DNA from: Woeseiaceae bacterium
Lineage (GTDB): Bacteria; Pseudomonadota; Gammaproteobacteria; Steroidobacterales; Woeseiaceae
Assembly: GCA_028289545.1 (NCBI GenBank)
Contig: JANQPG010000061.1
Span: 108,055 to 172,054 of the forward strand
Reading direction: 5' to 3'
DNA length: 64,000 nucleotides
Of the stretch, positions 8,314 through 17,639 are shown piece after piece. Position numbers and translations under genes: made by a program. Each line of letters opens with the position of its first letter. The first letter of the stretch is position 1. Under the pieces are notes generated by a model. The model worked only from the letters and a program-made list of their open reading frames with translations. It searched no databases and had not been told where the DNA came from.

Positions 8314-9524
8314 CCGCGTATCTGCTCGAATGGCTGAACCTCCTGGTTCGATGGCTGCACGTGATTGCGGGTATTGCGTGGATCGGCTCGTCGTTCTATT
8401 TCATCTGGCTCGACAACCATCTGCGGCCGCCGCGCCGTGACGAAGACGGCGAACGCGGCGTGGCTGGTGAAGTCTGGTCCGTGCACGGCGGCGGCTTCTA
8501 CCATGCACAGAAGTATGCGGCGGCGCCGCTGCCGTTGCCGGCGCCACTGCACTGGTTCAAGTGGGAGGCCTACACGACCTGGCTGTCCGGCATCTTTCTG
8601 ACGGGGTTGATCTACTGGTACGGCGCGAGCGTGTACCTTGTCGATCCCTCGGTGTTGCCCCTCTCGCCCGCCGCCGGCGTGGTCATTGCCGTGGCTTTTC
8701 TCGTCGGCGGCTGGCTGGTCTACGATCTGCTCTGCCGTTCGCCGCTCGGGAAACGCGAGGGGCCTTTGAGCGCAATACTGTTTGTGCTCGTCGCGTTGCT
8801 GGCGTGGGCGCTCTGCCAGCTGTTCGGCGGCCGCGGAGCGTTCATACACTTCGGCGTTGTACTCGGGACGATTATGGTCGCCAACGTCGCCATGGTCATC
8901 ATTCCCGGTCAGAAGCGCATGGTGGCTGCGGTGGCGCTCGGCAAGCCGATCGATCCGGAGGACGGTATTCGCGCCAAGCAGCGTTCCGTGCACAACACCT
9001 ACTTTACCCTGCCCGTGCTGTTCACGATGACGAGCAATCACTACGCCGTCGTTTACAGCCATGCGTGGAACTGGCTGCTGTTGATCGGCATTGCGCTCGC
9101 CGGTGCGCTGATTCGCGTGTACTTTGTCGCGCGCCACAAGGGCGGTGCAAGCCCGTTACCGCTGGCCGCCGCCGCGGCAATACTGATTGCCGTCATGCTG
9201 GCGGCCGCGCCGCGCGCGCCCGCTGCCGCCGAGGCGTCGGGCGGGGTCGACATCGAAGAGTTGCGGAGCGTCATGGAAGCGCGCTGCGCAAACTGTCATG
9301 CCGCTGAGCCGACGCACCCCGCGTTTCCCGCGGCACCGGCCGGCGTGCTGCTCGACAGCAATGCGGAAATACTCCGCAACGCGGAGCGGGTCCACCAGCA
9401 GACCGTGATATCGCGCGCCATGCCCATCGGTAACCTGACCGGGATGACCGAAGAAGAGCGCGCGCTGGTTGATCGCTGGTACCGGGATCTCGAGCGTGGC
9501 GCCGGAGGGTCGGGTCGTGACTGA
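8310..9524 (+). CDS. puuD: Membrane-bound urate hydroxylase with cytochrome c domain
   Basis: Oxidises urate to 5-hydroxyisourate and passes electrons to the respiratory chain rather than to oxygen. About eight hydrophobic segments fill residues 1-300 (LVRWLHVIAGIAWIGSSFYF first), followed by a periplasmic c-type cytochrome domain with the haem motif CANCH at residues 326-330 and a distal Met in the AMPIGN segment. The 404-residue length suits PuuD. The start is the GTG in a GTGA overlap with xdhC. This replaces soluble uricase, which is absent from the cluster, and feeds the HIU hydrolase encoded at the head of the operon. Confidence 0.95.
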   Translation: MTAYLLEWLNLLVRWLHVIAGIAWIGSSFYFIWLDNHLRPPRRDEDGERGVAGEVWSVHGGGFYHAQKYAAAPLPLPAPLHWFKWEAYTTWLSGIFLTGLIYWYGASVYLVDPSVLPLSPAAGVVIAVAFLVGGWLVYDLLCRSPLGKREGPLSAILFVLVALLAWALCQLFGGRGAFIHFGVVLGTIMVANVAMVIIPGQKRMVAAVALGKPIDPEDGIRAKQRSVHNTYFTLPVLFTMTSNHYAVVYSHAWNWLLLIGIALAGALIRVYFVARHKGGASPLPLAAAAAILIAVMLAAAPRAPAAAEASGGVDIEELRSVMEARCANCHAAEPTHPAFPAAPAGVLLDSNAEILRNAERVHQQTVISRAMPIGNLTGMTEEERALVDRWYRDLERGAGGSGRD

Positions 9525-10425
9525 CGGCGGGTATCCGCGAGACTTGCAGGGCTACGGCCGCAATCCGCCGCAGGCGGACTGGCCGGATGGCGCCCGCCTG
9601 GCGCTGCAGTTTGTCGTCAACTACGAAGAGGGCGGCGAGAACTGCGTGCTGCACGGCGATGCGTCCTCCGAGGCTTTTCTCTCGGAGATCGTTGGCGCCA
9701 AGGGGTATGAAGGCACGCGGCACATGAACATGGAGTCGCTGTACGAATACGGGTCGCGCGCCGGGTTCTGGCGGCTGCATCGTCTGTTCAGCTCACGCGG
9801 GCTGCCGGTGACGGTGTTCGGCGTGGCAATGGCGCTCGAGCGCAATCCCGCCGCGGTCGCGGCCATGCGCGAGTCGGAGTGGGAGATTGCCAGCCACGGC
9901 TACCGCTGGATCGACTACCAGTTTGTCGATCGCGAAACCGAGCGCCGGCACATCGATGAAGCCGTCCGCATACACACGCAGGTGACCGGCGAGCGGCCGC
10001 TCGGTTTCTACCAGGGACGCACGAGTCCAAACACGCTGGCGCTGGTTGCCGAGGAGGGCGGTTTTGTCTATTCGGCGGACTGCTACGCTGACGACGTGCC
10101 GTACTGGGATTCCTACACCGGGACACCGGTCCTGATGGTGCCGTACACGCTGGACGCCAACGACATGCGTTTCGCCACGGCGCAGGGTTTCAACAGCGGC
10201 GAGCAGTTCTATACCTACCTCAAGGACAGCTTCGACACGCTCTACGCCGAGGGTGGCCGCATGCTGTCGGTCGGGCTGCACTGCCGGCTGGCCGGCCGGC
10301 CCGGTCGCAGCGCGGCCCTCGCGCGCTTTCTCGACTACATCGCCGGTTTTGATGATGTCTGGGTGGCGCGTCGCATTGACATTGCACAGCACTGGCGAGC
10401 GTTGCATCCTTACCGACCGGCATAA
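9517..10425 (+). CDS. puuE: Allantoinase, polysaccharide-deacetylase type
   Basis: Opens the hydantoin ring of allantoin to give allantoate. It belongs to the metal-independent PuuE family with a NodB-like fold: LALQFVVNYEEGGE, GSRAGFWRLHRLF, IASHGYRWIDYQ and GFYQGRTSPNT are recognisable family blocks. I chose the GTG at 9517 since it has a GGAGGG ribosome site 8 nt upstream and starts directly before the conserved YPRDLQGYGRNPP; the longer frame back to 9469 lies within puuD. About 302 residues, the usual size. It overlaps the puuD stop by 8 nt. Confidence 0.94.
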   Translation: MTDGGYPRDLQGYGRNPPQADWPDGARLALQFVVNYEEGGENCVLHGDASSEAFLSEIVGAKGYEGTRHMNMESLYEYGSRAGFWRLHRLFSSRGLPVTVFGVAMALERNPAAVAAMRESEWEIASHGYRWIDYQFVDRETERRHIDEAVRIHTQVTGERPLGFYQGRTSPNTLALVAEEGGFVYSADCYADDVPYWDSYTGTPVLMVPYTLDANDMRFATAQGFNSGEQFYTYLKDSFDTLYAEGGRMLSVGLHCRLAGRPGRSAALARFLDYIAGFDDVWVARRIDIAQHWRALHPYRPA

Positions 10426-10448
10426 ACGCAGACGACACGCCTGGGTCC

Positions 10449-10946
10449 ATGAACGAGACGGAGCAACAAGCCTTCATCGAGCGCTACGGCGGCATCTACG
10501 AGCATTCGCCGTGGGTGGCCGAGTGTGCGGCCGGAACGCTGGGAACCGGAGCCGGGATCGACGACGTTGCCTCCGCCATGGCGGCTTGCGTGGACGGCGC
10601 CGGTCGCGAGCGACAGCTCCTGCTCATCCGCGCACATCCGGATCTGGCCGGCAAAGCGGGGCTGCGCGGCGAGCTCACGGCGTCGTCGAACGACGAACAG
10701 CAAAGCGCCGGGCTCGATCAGTGCACACCGGCTGAGCTCGAACGTTTCCATACGCTGAACGCAGCCTACAAGCGCAAATTCGGCTTTCCGTTTGTCATGG
10801 CGGTACGCAACTCGAATCGCCTCGTCATCCTGGAGGCGTTTGCGAAGCGGCTCGACAACACGGCCGAGCAGGAGATCGACACGGCGCTGGTTGAAATTCA
10901 CCGCATTGCCCGCCTGAGGCTCGAGGCGATGGAGACCGGCTCGTGA
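10449..10946 (+). CDS. uraD: OHCU decarboxylase
   Basis: Converts 2-oxo-4-hydroxy-4-carboxy-5-ureidoimidazoline stereospecifically to S-allantoin, the third step after urate. The 165-residue protein has the catalytic IRAHPDLAGKAGL segment (His), the SSNDEQQSAGLDQ stretch and the FPFVMAVR and LDNTAEQEIDTAL blocks of the family. It lies 23 nt after puuE and its TGA overlaps the GTG of the allantoicase gene. With uraH and puuD it completes the urate to allantoin segment. Confidence 0.95.
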   Translation: MNETEQQAFIERYGGIYEHSPWVAECAAGTLGTGAGIDDVASAMAACVDGAGRERQLLLIRAHPDLAGKAGLRGELTASSNDEQQSAGLDQCTPAELERFHTLNAAYKRKFGFPFVMAVRNSNRLVILEAFAKRLDNTAEQEIDTALVEIHRIARLRLEAMETGS

Positions 10947-11932
10947 CTGGCGAGCACCCGTTCAGGAGCTGGATATCGTTGGAGCAGCCGCGGCTGGGCA
11001 CCCGTGTCGTGTACGCCAACGATGAGTTTTTTGCAGCCAAGGAGCGGCTGATCGAGCCGGCTGCTCCCGTGTTTATTGCCGACAGGTACGACGATCACGG
11101 CAAGTGGATGGACGGCTGGGAGAGCCGCCGCAAGCGCGGGCCCGGCCACGACTACTGCGTCATACGCCTTGGCGTGCCGGGGCGGCTGCGCGGCGTCGAC
11201 ATCGATACGAGTCACTTCACGGGCAACTACCCGCCCGAGGCGACCATCGACGTGTGCGCCAGCGAGGACGAAGTACCTGAATCCGGTTGGGTCGAGGTGC
11301 TGCCGAAAACGCCTCTCGAAGGCGACAGCCATCACTGGCACGCGATCGACCACGAGCCCGTCGTGACGCACGTGCGTCTCAACATTTACCCTGACGGCGG
11401 CGTCGCGCGGCTCAGGCTCTTTGGTGAAGTGATACCCGAGTTCGAGCGTCCCGAAGACGTCGTGGATCTGTTTGCGCTACAGAACGGCGGCCGCGCACTG
11501 GCTGCCAGCGACGAGCACTTCGGCAGCATGCACAACCTGAATCTGCCCGGCCGCGGCGTCAACATGGGTGACGGCTGGGAGACGGCGCGCCGGCGCGGCC
11601 CCGGCAACGACTGGGTGCTGCTTGCGCTCGGCGCCCGCGGGACCGTGTGCCGCGCGGAGATCGACACGGCGCACTTCAAGGGCAACTACCCGGACACTGC
11701 GTCGATCGAAGCGGCGGTGTTCGAACCCGGCGATGCGGTGAGCCACGACAGTGAGCGCTGGCGGCCGCTGCTGCCGCAGGTCAAGCTGGCCATGGACCAG
11801 CAGCACTATTTCGAGAGCGAACTCGTAGACACGGGGCCGATTACTCACGCCCGGCTGTCGATCTATCCGGACGGTGGGGTAAGTCGACTGCGTCTGTTCG
11901 GCACCGTCGCGGAGGCCGACGATGCCGCGTGA
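10943..11932 (+). CDS. alc: Allantoicase
   Basis: Hydrolyses allantoate to ureidoglycolate and urea. The 329-residue protein consists of the family's two homologous jelly-roll repeats, visible as MDGWESRRKRGPGHD with IDTSHFTGNYPPEA in the first half and GDGWETARRRGPGND with IDTAHFKGNYPDTA in the second; each repeat ends with NIYPDGGVARLRL or SIYPDGGVSRLRL. The start is GTG in a GTGA overlap with uraD. Because allantoicase rather than allantoate amidohydrolase is used, nitrogen is released as urea here; no urease is in the window. Confidence 0.96.
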   Translation: MTGEHPFRSWISLEQPRLGTRVVYANDEFFAAKERLIEPAAPVFIADRYDDHGKWMDGWESRRKRGPGHDYCVIRLGVPGRLRGVDIDTSHFTGNYPPEATIDVCASEDEVPESGWVEVLPKTPLEGDSHHWHAIDHEPVVTHVRLNIYPDGGVARLRLFGEVIPEFERPEDVVDLFALQNGGRALAASDEHFGSMHNLNLPGRGVNMGDGWETARRRGPGNDWVLLALGARGTVCRAEIDTAHFKGNYPDTASIEAAVFEPGDAVSHDSERWRPLLPQVKLAMDQQHYFESELVDTGPITHARLSIYPDGGVSRLRLFGTVAEADDAA

Positions 11933-12413
11933 GCTGTACGTCGAACCGCTGCAAGCGGACACGTTTGCGCCGTATGGCGACGTCATCGAGGACCGCGTCG
12001 ACAGCGAGGCAATGAACGATGCGCGCTTTGCGCGTTTCGACGAGCTGTGTTCGGTCGATACCGACGGTGAGGTCAGCGTCGCGATTGCGCGCTGCGAGCA
12101 GGCCAGCCGCCTGCCTTACGAGATCCATTTGCTTGAGCGGCATCCGCTCGGCAGCCAGGCTTTTGTGCCGCTCGACGGGCAGCAGTTTGTTGTCGTCGTG
12201 GCGCCGGCCGGTGAGCCGCCGCCGGCGGAATCGCTCCGGGCTTATTTGAGCAACGGCCGCCAGGGCGTCAATTACGCTCGCGGCACCTGGCACATGCCCT
12301 TGATTGGCCTCGCGAGCGGCCAGCGCTTCCTGGTCGTCGATCGCGGCGCGGTGGACGGCAACTGCGAGGAGCACCTGCTGACCGATCCCGTGATCCTCAA
12401 CGTACCGAAATGA
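11922..12413 (+). CDS. allA: Ureidoglycolate lyase
   Basis: Splits ureidoglycolate into glyoxylate and a second urea, ending the pathway. The 163-residue cupin-like protein shows the family stretches DTFAPYGDVIED, HPLGSQAFVPL and YARGTWHMPLIGL. A GGAGG site lies 6 nt before the ATG. It overlaps the allantoicase stop by 11 nt and its own TGA overlaps the ATG of guaD. Confidence 0.94.
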   Translation: MPRELYVEPLQADTFAPYGDVIEDRVDSEAMNDARFARFDELCSVDTDGEVSVAIARCEQASRLPYEIHLLERHPLGSQAFVPLDGQQFVVVVAPAGEPPPAESLRAYLSNGRQGVNYARGTWHMPLIGLASGQRFLVVDRGAVDGNCEEHLLTDPVILNVPK

Positions 12414-13699
12414 ACGCGCGGACACTTCACTGCGGCAGCGTCATGCACTGCCTGGGCAATCCGGCGTCCGGCGGCAGGCTCGAACGCTTCGAAAAAGGCG
12501 CGTTGCTTGTCTCGGCTGACGGCTATGTCGAAGCCGTCGGACCCGAAGAGGCGCTGTTGCCGGGGCTGGATGCTGAGGTCGTGCGTCACGACGGACACGT
12601 CATCGTGCCGGGTTTCATCGACTGCCACGTGCACTTCCCGCAGCTCGACATCATTGCCTCGTTCGGCGAGCAGCTCATGGACTGGCTGGATCGCTACGCC
12701 TATCCGGGCGAGATGCGGCTTGCCGACATCGAATACGCACGCGAGCTTGCCGACCTGTTCGTGGACGCGCTGCTGGCTTACGGCACAACCTCGGCGCTCG
12801 TGTTTGCGACCGTACATCCGCACTCGGCGGAGGTGCTGTTCGAGGCGGCGCTCGAAAAAGATCTGAGGCTCATTGCGGGCAAGGTGTTGATGGACCGCGG
12901 TGCGCCCGAGGCGCTACTCGACACGCCCGAGAGCGCTTATGCCGACAGTCGCGCACTCATTGAGCGCTGGCACGGCCGCGGCCGGCTGGGCTACGCCATT
13001 ACGCCGCGATTTGCGCTGACGTCGAGCGAGGCGCAGCTCGAACAGGCAGGGCGGCTGGCCGCCGAGTATCCGGACGTGTGGATGCATACACACCTCGCCG
13101 AGAACGACCGCGAGATCGAGGCCGTAACGAAAGCGTTTCCCTGGAGTTCGTCCTATCTCGACGTTTACGATCGTTACGGACTCGTTCGCGAGCGGTCGAT
13201 GTTTGCGCACTGCCTGCATTTGTCGGACGCCGAGCGCCGGCGGATGGCCGAGAGCGGTAGCGCCGCGGCGTTTTGCCCGAGTTCCAACCTGTTTCTCGGC
13301 AGCGGCTTGTACGATCTCGAGCGTATGCGCGAGGCGGGCGTCAGGACCGGCCTGGCCACGGACGTCGGCGGCGGTACCTGTTTGTCGATGCTGCGCACGA
13401 TGGGCGACGCTTACAAGGTGCTGCAACTCAACGGTCAGGTGCTGGCGCCGGCCGAAGCCCTGTATCTCGCCACGCTGGGTGCGGCCGAGGCGCTCGGCGT
13501 CGATGCACACGTCGGCAACTTCGTGCCCGGCAAGGAGGCCGACTTCGTCATACTGGATCCGGCGGCGACGCGTTTGTCGGCGCACCGCGATATGCACACG
13601 ACGTCGCTCGACGAGCGTCTGTTTGTCCTGACAACCCTGGGCGACGACCGCCACGTGGCGGCGACAGCCATCAAGGGCACACTCCATAGTCAGGCCTGA
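12410..13699 (+). CDS. guaD: Guanine deaminase
   Basis: Zinc-dependent deamination of guanine to xanthine, supplying substrate for XdhAB. The amidohydrolase metal ligands are visible in order: DCHVHFPQLD (HxH), HTHLAEN, FAHCLHLSD and ATDVGGGT (metal-binding Asp). 429 residues is typical of GuaD. Last purine enzyme of the operon, with its ATG overlapping the allA stop and its TGA sharing one base with the ATG of the nuclease gene that follows. It makes guanine the natural entry point; no adenine deaminase or purine permease is in the operon. Confidence 0.95.
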   Translation: MNARTLHCGSVMHCLGNPASGGRLERFEKGALLVSADGYVEAVGPEEALLPGLDAEVVRHDGHVIVPGFIDCHVHFPQLDIIASFGEQLMDWLDRYAYPGEMRLADIEYARELADLFVDALLAYGTTSALVFATVHPHSAEVLFEAALEKDLRLIAGKVLMDRGAPEALLDTPESAYADSRALIERWHGRGRLGYAITPRFALTSSEAQLEQAGRLAAEYPDVWMHTHLAENDREIEAVTKAFPWSSSYLDVYDRYGLVRERSMFAHCLHLSDAERRRMAESGSAAAFCPSSNLFLGSGLYDLERMREAGVRTGLATDVGGGTCLSMLRTMGDAYKVLQLNGQVLAPAEALYLATLGAAEALGVDAHVGNFVPGKEADFVILDPAATRLSAHRDMHTTSLDERLFVLTTLGDDRHVAATAIKGTLHSQA

Positions 13700-15942
13700 T
13701 GACTTCATTTGAGAAGTCGTCGTCCGAACAGCCGTCGTTCGATCAATCGTCATTCGATCAGTCGGAGGCACGCGCGCCCCGGCGTCTCAAGGAGCTGCCG
13801 ACCTACTACTACCACGAGCATTTTCTCGAAATGCTCAAGTTCGTCGGCGAGCACTACGCGCACGTTCTGGGCGAGGAGCACCAGCAGATCGTCCGTGAGT
13901 TCCGCGCGCTGACGCAGAACGAGCAGCGACTCTACGTACGCCTCGTCAACCGCAAGGGGCAGGTGTTCGATGCCGCGCGCCTTCGGTACCCGGAGCTTGG
14001 CAACACGGCGCCGTTGTTAGCCGCGCTGCGCAGCCGAGGCTGGGTGCGGCGGCCAGCGGCCGAACACTTCGAGTCCGTGCTGACGTTCCTGAAGCGCGCT
14101 GAAATTCTCGACGTTCTGAGCAAACGCCTGAGCGGCGTCGGCCGTTCGCTCAAGAAATCCGAACTCGTCGAGCTCGCCCGACGCCACGTGTTACCCGCGG
14201 ACTTCATGGCGGAAGTGGCGACCGACCGTATTGTCGTGCAGGGCTACTGCCGCGAAATACGTTACTTGCTGTTCCTGTTCTTCGGCCGCCTGCAGGACGG
14301 GCTGACGCAGTTTACGATGCGCGACCTGGGCCTCGTGCGGATCAACAACACGCGCGGCAACTACGAGCCGCGGTTCGCCGAACGCGAGGAGGCCGAGGCG
14401 CATTTCCGGCTGGCGGAAGTCACCGCGGCCGTAGAGCGCTCGGAGGCGGCCGGCCTGCTGCGGCTGGCCGAAGAGAGTGATGCCTGGCCGGACGATTCGC
14501 TGCCGAGCGTCGCCCGCGAGCGCGACATACTCGCGCATCGTCTCGGCAGGGAACTCGAGCGCGCCGGCGAGGCCGCAGCGGCGTTGTCCGTATACCGCCG
14601 TGGCGAGTCTGCCGGGTGTGGCGAACGTGTCGTAAGACTGTTGCTGGCCCGCGGCGATCGCGACGCGGCGAGGTTGTACCTCGAGGCGCGCATTGCGGCG
14701 CCGCGCAGTGATGAGGAGGCGCTGATAGCCGAGGATCTCTACGCGCGTAAGTTCGGCGGCAAGCGAACCTCGGCGGCTACCGACGAACTGCGCGCCGGCG
14801 AGGTCATCGAGCTTGACGAATCGATGTCGGGTGCGCCCGAGCGCGCCGCCGCCGAGTGGTTCGAGGCAAACGGCGCCGCGAGTTACCGGGTCGAAAACTC
14901 GCTGTGGCGCACCTTGTTTGGCCTTTTGTTCTGGGATCAGCTGGTCGAAGGCGCCGACAGTCAATCCAGCTCGCCGTTCGACTTCCTGCCCGTGTCGATC
15001 CGGGAACGTAGCTTCCGCGCGCGTCACGCGAACGCCGTCGAGCGCGTGTTCGCGCTGTTCGACAAACCCGGTGCACTGCTGGGTGAGCTGCTCAAACAGA
15101 GTACCCGGCATTTCGACAAGCCGAACGGCGTGTTCCGCTGGCGGCGGCAGACGCTCGACGCCGTGCTCGCGCTGGCCGGTCAGGCGCCGCCTCAGGCGGT
15201 GCGGGCAATGCTCGAGCATTTTGTGGACGATTATCTGAACGCGCGCTACGGCTATCCCGACCTGATGCTGATCGAAGACGGGCAGGTGCGGTTTGTCGAA
15301 GTCAAAGCCGAGGGTGACGCGCTACGCCGCAACCAGTTGCTTCGCCTCGAGCAGCTGCGCGCCGCGGGTTTTGCCGCGGACGTCGTGCGGATTCGCTGGG
15401 TGCTCGATCCGGATCAGGAGTACGTGGTTGTCGACGTGGAAACGACGGGCGGCCGCGGCGAGCGCCACCGCGTGACGGAAATTGGCGCCGTGCGTGTGAG
15501 AAACGGCCGCGTGATCGATACGTTCTCGACGCTCCTGAACCCGCAGCGCACAATTCCGCCGAACATCACCCGGCTGACCGGCATCTCGGCGGCCACGGTG
15601 GCGGACGCGCCGTATTTTGCCGACGTTGCCGACGCCCTCGAGCGCTTCCTTGAGGGCGCGATCTTTGTTGCCCACAACGTCGAGTTCGACTACGGCTTCA
15701 TTACCCGCGAGTTCGAGCGTATCGGCCGGCCGTTTCGCATGCCCAAACTGTGCACTTGCTCGTCGATGCGGCGGCTGTATCCCGGGCATCGGTCGTACAG
15801 CCTCGCGAACCTGTGCCGCGAATACGGCATTGCGCTCAATAATCACCACCGGGCGCTGTGTGACGCCGAGGCCGCGGCGGAGTTGCTGCTGCTCGTGAAC
15901 GAGCGGCGTCGCGAATCGCTCGAGTCGGGTGAACGGCCGTGA
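13699..15942 (+). CDS. FAN1-like VRR-NUC nuclease fused to a DnaQ-type 3'-5' exonuclease
   Basis: A 747-residue DNA-repair-type protein. Residues 30-550 follow the bacterial FAN1 plan: an N-terminal helical region beginning YYYHEHFLEML, a helical middle, and a VRR-NUC nuclease with the PD-(D/E)XK residues in YGYPDLMLI (Asp near 520) and FVEVKAEGD (near 533). From about residue 573 a second complete nuclease begins: VVVDVETTG (DxE near 579), AHNVEFDYGF, and HHRALCDAEA near the C-terminus, the DEDDh exonuclease signature. FAN1 is known for interstrand crosslink repair as a 5' flap endo/exonuclease. The joined exonuclease suggests coupled processing of both ends (inference). It shares one base with guaD, so it is read with the purine operon. 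Confidence 0.88.
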   Translation: MTSFEKSSSEQPSFDQSSFDQSEARAPRRLKELPTYYYHEHFLEMLKFVGEHYAHVLGEEHQQIVREFRALTQNEQRLYVRLVNRKGQVFDAARLRYPELGNTAPLLAALRSRGWVRRPAAEHFESVLTFLKRAEILDVLSKRLSGVGRSLKKSELVELARRHVLPADFMAEVATDRIVVQGYCREIRYLLFLFFGRLQDGLTQFTMRDLGLVRINNTRGNYEPRFAEREEAEAHFRLAEVTAAVERSEAAGLLRLAEESDAWPDDSLPSVARERDILAHRLGRELERAGEAAAALSVYRRGESAGCGERVVRLLLARGDRDAARLYLEARIAAPRSDEEALIAEDLYARKFGGKRTSAATDELRAGEVIELDESMSGAPERAAAEWFEANGAASYRVENSLWRTLFGLLFWDQLVEGADSQSSSPFDFLPVSIRERSFRARHANAVERVFALFDKPGALLGELLKQSTRHFDKPNGVFRWRRQTLDAVLALAGQAPPQAVRAMLEHFVDDYLNARYGYPDLMLIEDGQVRFVEVKAEGDALRRNQLLRLEQLRAAGFAADVVRIRWVLDPDQEYVVVDVETTGGRGERHRVTEIGAVRVRNGRVIDTFSTLLNPQRTIPPNITRLTGISAATVADAPYFADVADALERFLEGAIFVAHNVEFDYGFITREFERIGRPFRMPKLCTCSSMRRLYPGHRSYSLANLCREYGIALNNHHRALCDAEAAAELLLLVNERRRESLESGERP

Positions 15943-16006
15943 CCACCGGTACTCCGGCCTTCAGAGTTATACTCCCTGGCGCATCCCTCATCGGAGCTCT
16001 CCACAA

Positions 16007-17548
16007 GTGACAAAACGACAATCCGGCCGGCGCTTTGCCGCCTTTGTGGAGCGTGTCGGGCGCAGGATTCCCGATCCGGTCATCATCTTCATGGCGTTTT
16101 ATCCGCTGGCGTTTCTTGTCACCGTCCTGATGGGGGGTCACCGTTTCGAGACACCGGGGGCTGGCGGCGAAGCCACTGTCTACGAAATACGCGCCATGTA
16201 CGAAGCAGAGCACGTACGCTGGATTTTTGACAACGCACTCCTCGATAACTGGCTTGGATTCGGTGGGGGAGTGCTGGGTGTCATTCTGGTTGTCATGCTG
16301 GCCATCGGCGTTGCGGAGAACTCGGGCTTGTTCGGAGCCCTGATCAAACGCGCGGGCGCATACATCCCGGTCAAACTGATGCCTTTGCTGTTGATCTTTA
16401 TCGGTATTCTGAGTTCGATCGCTACGGACGCAGGGTATCTCGTGCTGATACCGTTGGCCGGTCTGCTGTACGCCGGCCTTGGCCGTAATCCGCTCATCGG
16501 GATGGCGGCGGCGTTCGCCGGCGTGTCCGCCGGTTTCAGCGCCAACCTCATTCCCGGGCCCGTCGACGTCATCATCGGCATGAATGCCAAGGTTTTCGCC
16601 GAGGCTCAGGGAATCGCGTTCGTCGGAGCCGACGGCAATCCGCTCAACCCGGCAACGATGCACTGGCTGTTCATCATCGTATCGACCTTCATCTTGTCGG
16701 CAACGGGATTCTGGGTGACGCGACGATACATCGAACCCAAGCTCGCTGATCAGCCGTTCGACACGCCGGACGACATTACACCCGGAGACTTCGAGATCGA
16801 CGATACGGAACGCAGAGGTTTGCGTGCCGTCATCCCGGGAGCGTTTGTTGCGATCGCACTGATCGTGCTGCTGGCCGTCGGTCCGCTCGCGGGGTTCGAG
16901 AGTGCTGACGGACGCGTTGTCCGCCCATACCTCGACAACATCATTCTGCTGATTTCGCTGTTTTTCGTCGTTACCGGCATCTTCTTCGGTGTCGCCACCC
17001 GAAAGTTTCGCAATGTCGCGGATGTCGTGCAGGCAATGGTCAGCCAGATGAACACGATGGGCTACATACTCGTGCTCACGTTCTTCTGTTACAACTTCCT
17101 GGGGCTCCTGAGCTACAGCGGTCTCGGTTCCTACATTACTTACCTCGGCGCGAACGCTTTGCTGGCGCTGGGGCTTGACCGTTTTCCGGTGTTGCTACTC
17201 ATCGGTTTCGTTTTCACCACCGCGCTGATCAATCTGTTCATTGGTGGCCTGACGTCGAAATGGATGTTGCTGGGTCCGATCTTCGTACCGATGCTTTACC
17301 TCGTGAATCCGGCCATGACACCCGATTTCGTTGCCGCCGCTTTTCGCGTAGCCGATTCGTCGACCAACATCATTACGCCGATGTTGGTGTACGCCGGCGT
17401 GATTCTGGCGTTCATGCGCAAGTACCGGCCTGACCTCAGTTTCGGCGAAATGCTGTTGATCATGCTGCCGTATTCCATCGCTTTTCTGCTGGTCTGGACG
17501 ACGCTGCTCGTGAGTTTCTTCGTATTCGGTATACCGCTGGGCCTGTAA
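16007..17548 (+). CDS. AbgT-family membrane transporter
   Basis: A 513-residue inner-membrane protein with about 11-12 hydrophobic segments. Family blocks include RRIPDPVIIFM at the N-terminus, SIATDAGYLVLIPL, SANLIPGPVD, and the C-terminal STNIITPMLVYAG. AbgT proteins import p-aminobenzoyl-glutamate or export sulfonamides. I start at GTG 16007, which has GGAG 10 nt upstream; an earlier in-frame ATG at 15929 lies inside the nuclease gene and adds an unrelated stretch. It follows the purine operon by only 64 bp, so co-expression is possible, but nothing in the protein itself shows purine specificity. Confidence 0.9.
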   Translation: MTKRQSGRRFAAFVERVGRRIPDPVIIFMAFYPLAFLVTVLMGGHRFETPGAGGEATVYEIRAMYEAEHVRWIFDNALLDNWLGFGGGVLGVILVVMLAIGVAENSGLFGALIKRAGAYIPVKLMPLLLIFIGILSSIATDAGYLVLIPLAGLLYAGLGRNPLIGMAAAFAGVSAGFSANLIPGPVDVIIGMNAKVFAEAQGIAFVGADGNPLNPATMHWLFIIVSTFILSATGFWVTRRYIEPKLADQPFDTPDDITPGDFEIDDTERRGLRAVIPGAFVAIALIVLLAVGPLAGFESADGRVVRPYLDNIILLISLFFVVTGIFFGVATRKFRNVADVVQAMVSQMNTMGYILVLTFFCYNFLGLLSYSGLGSYITYLGANALLALGLDRFPVLLLIGFVFTTALINLFIGGLTSKWMLLGPIFVPMLYLVNPAMTPDFVAAAFRVADSSTNIITPMLVYAGVILAFMRKYRPDLSFGEMLLIMLPYSIAFLLVWTTLLVSFFVFGIPLGL

Positions 17549-17639
17549 AACGTATGCGACAGGAGCGGCTGGCGGGGCACCGCTGGCTAACGGGTTGTCC
17601 GTTGTCCTTCACAACTCGAAACAGACCAGTGCGCGTGAT

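Noticed and set aside
14191..15219. 342-residue minus-strand frame opposite the FAN1-like gene
   Set aside because: A shadow of the FAN1 region, which is conserved in sequence on the other strand.
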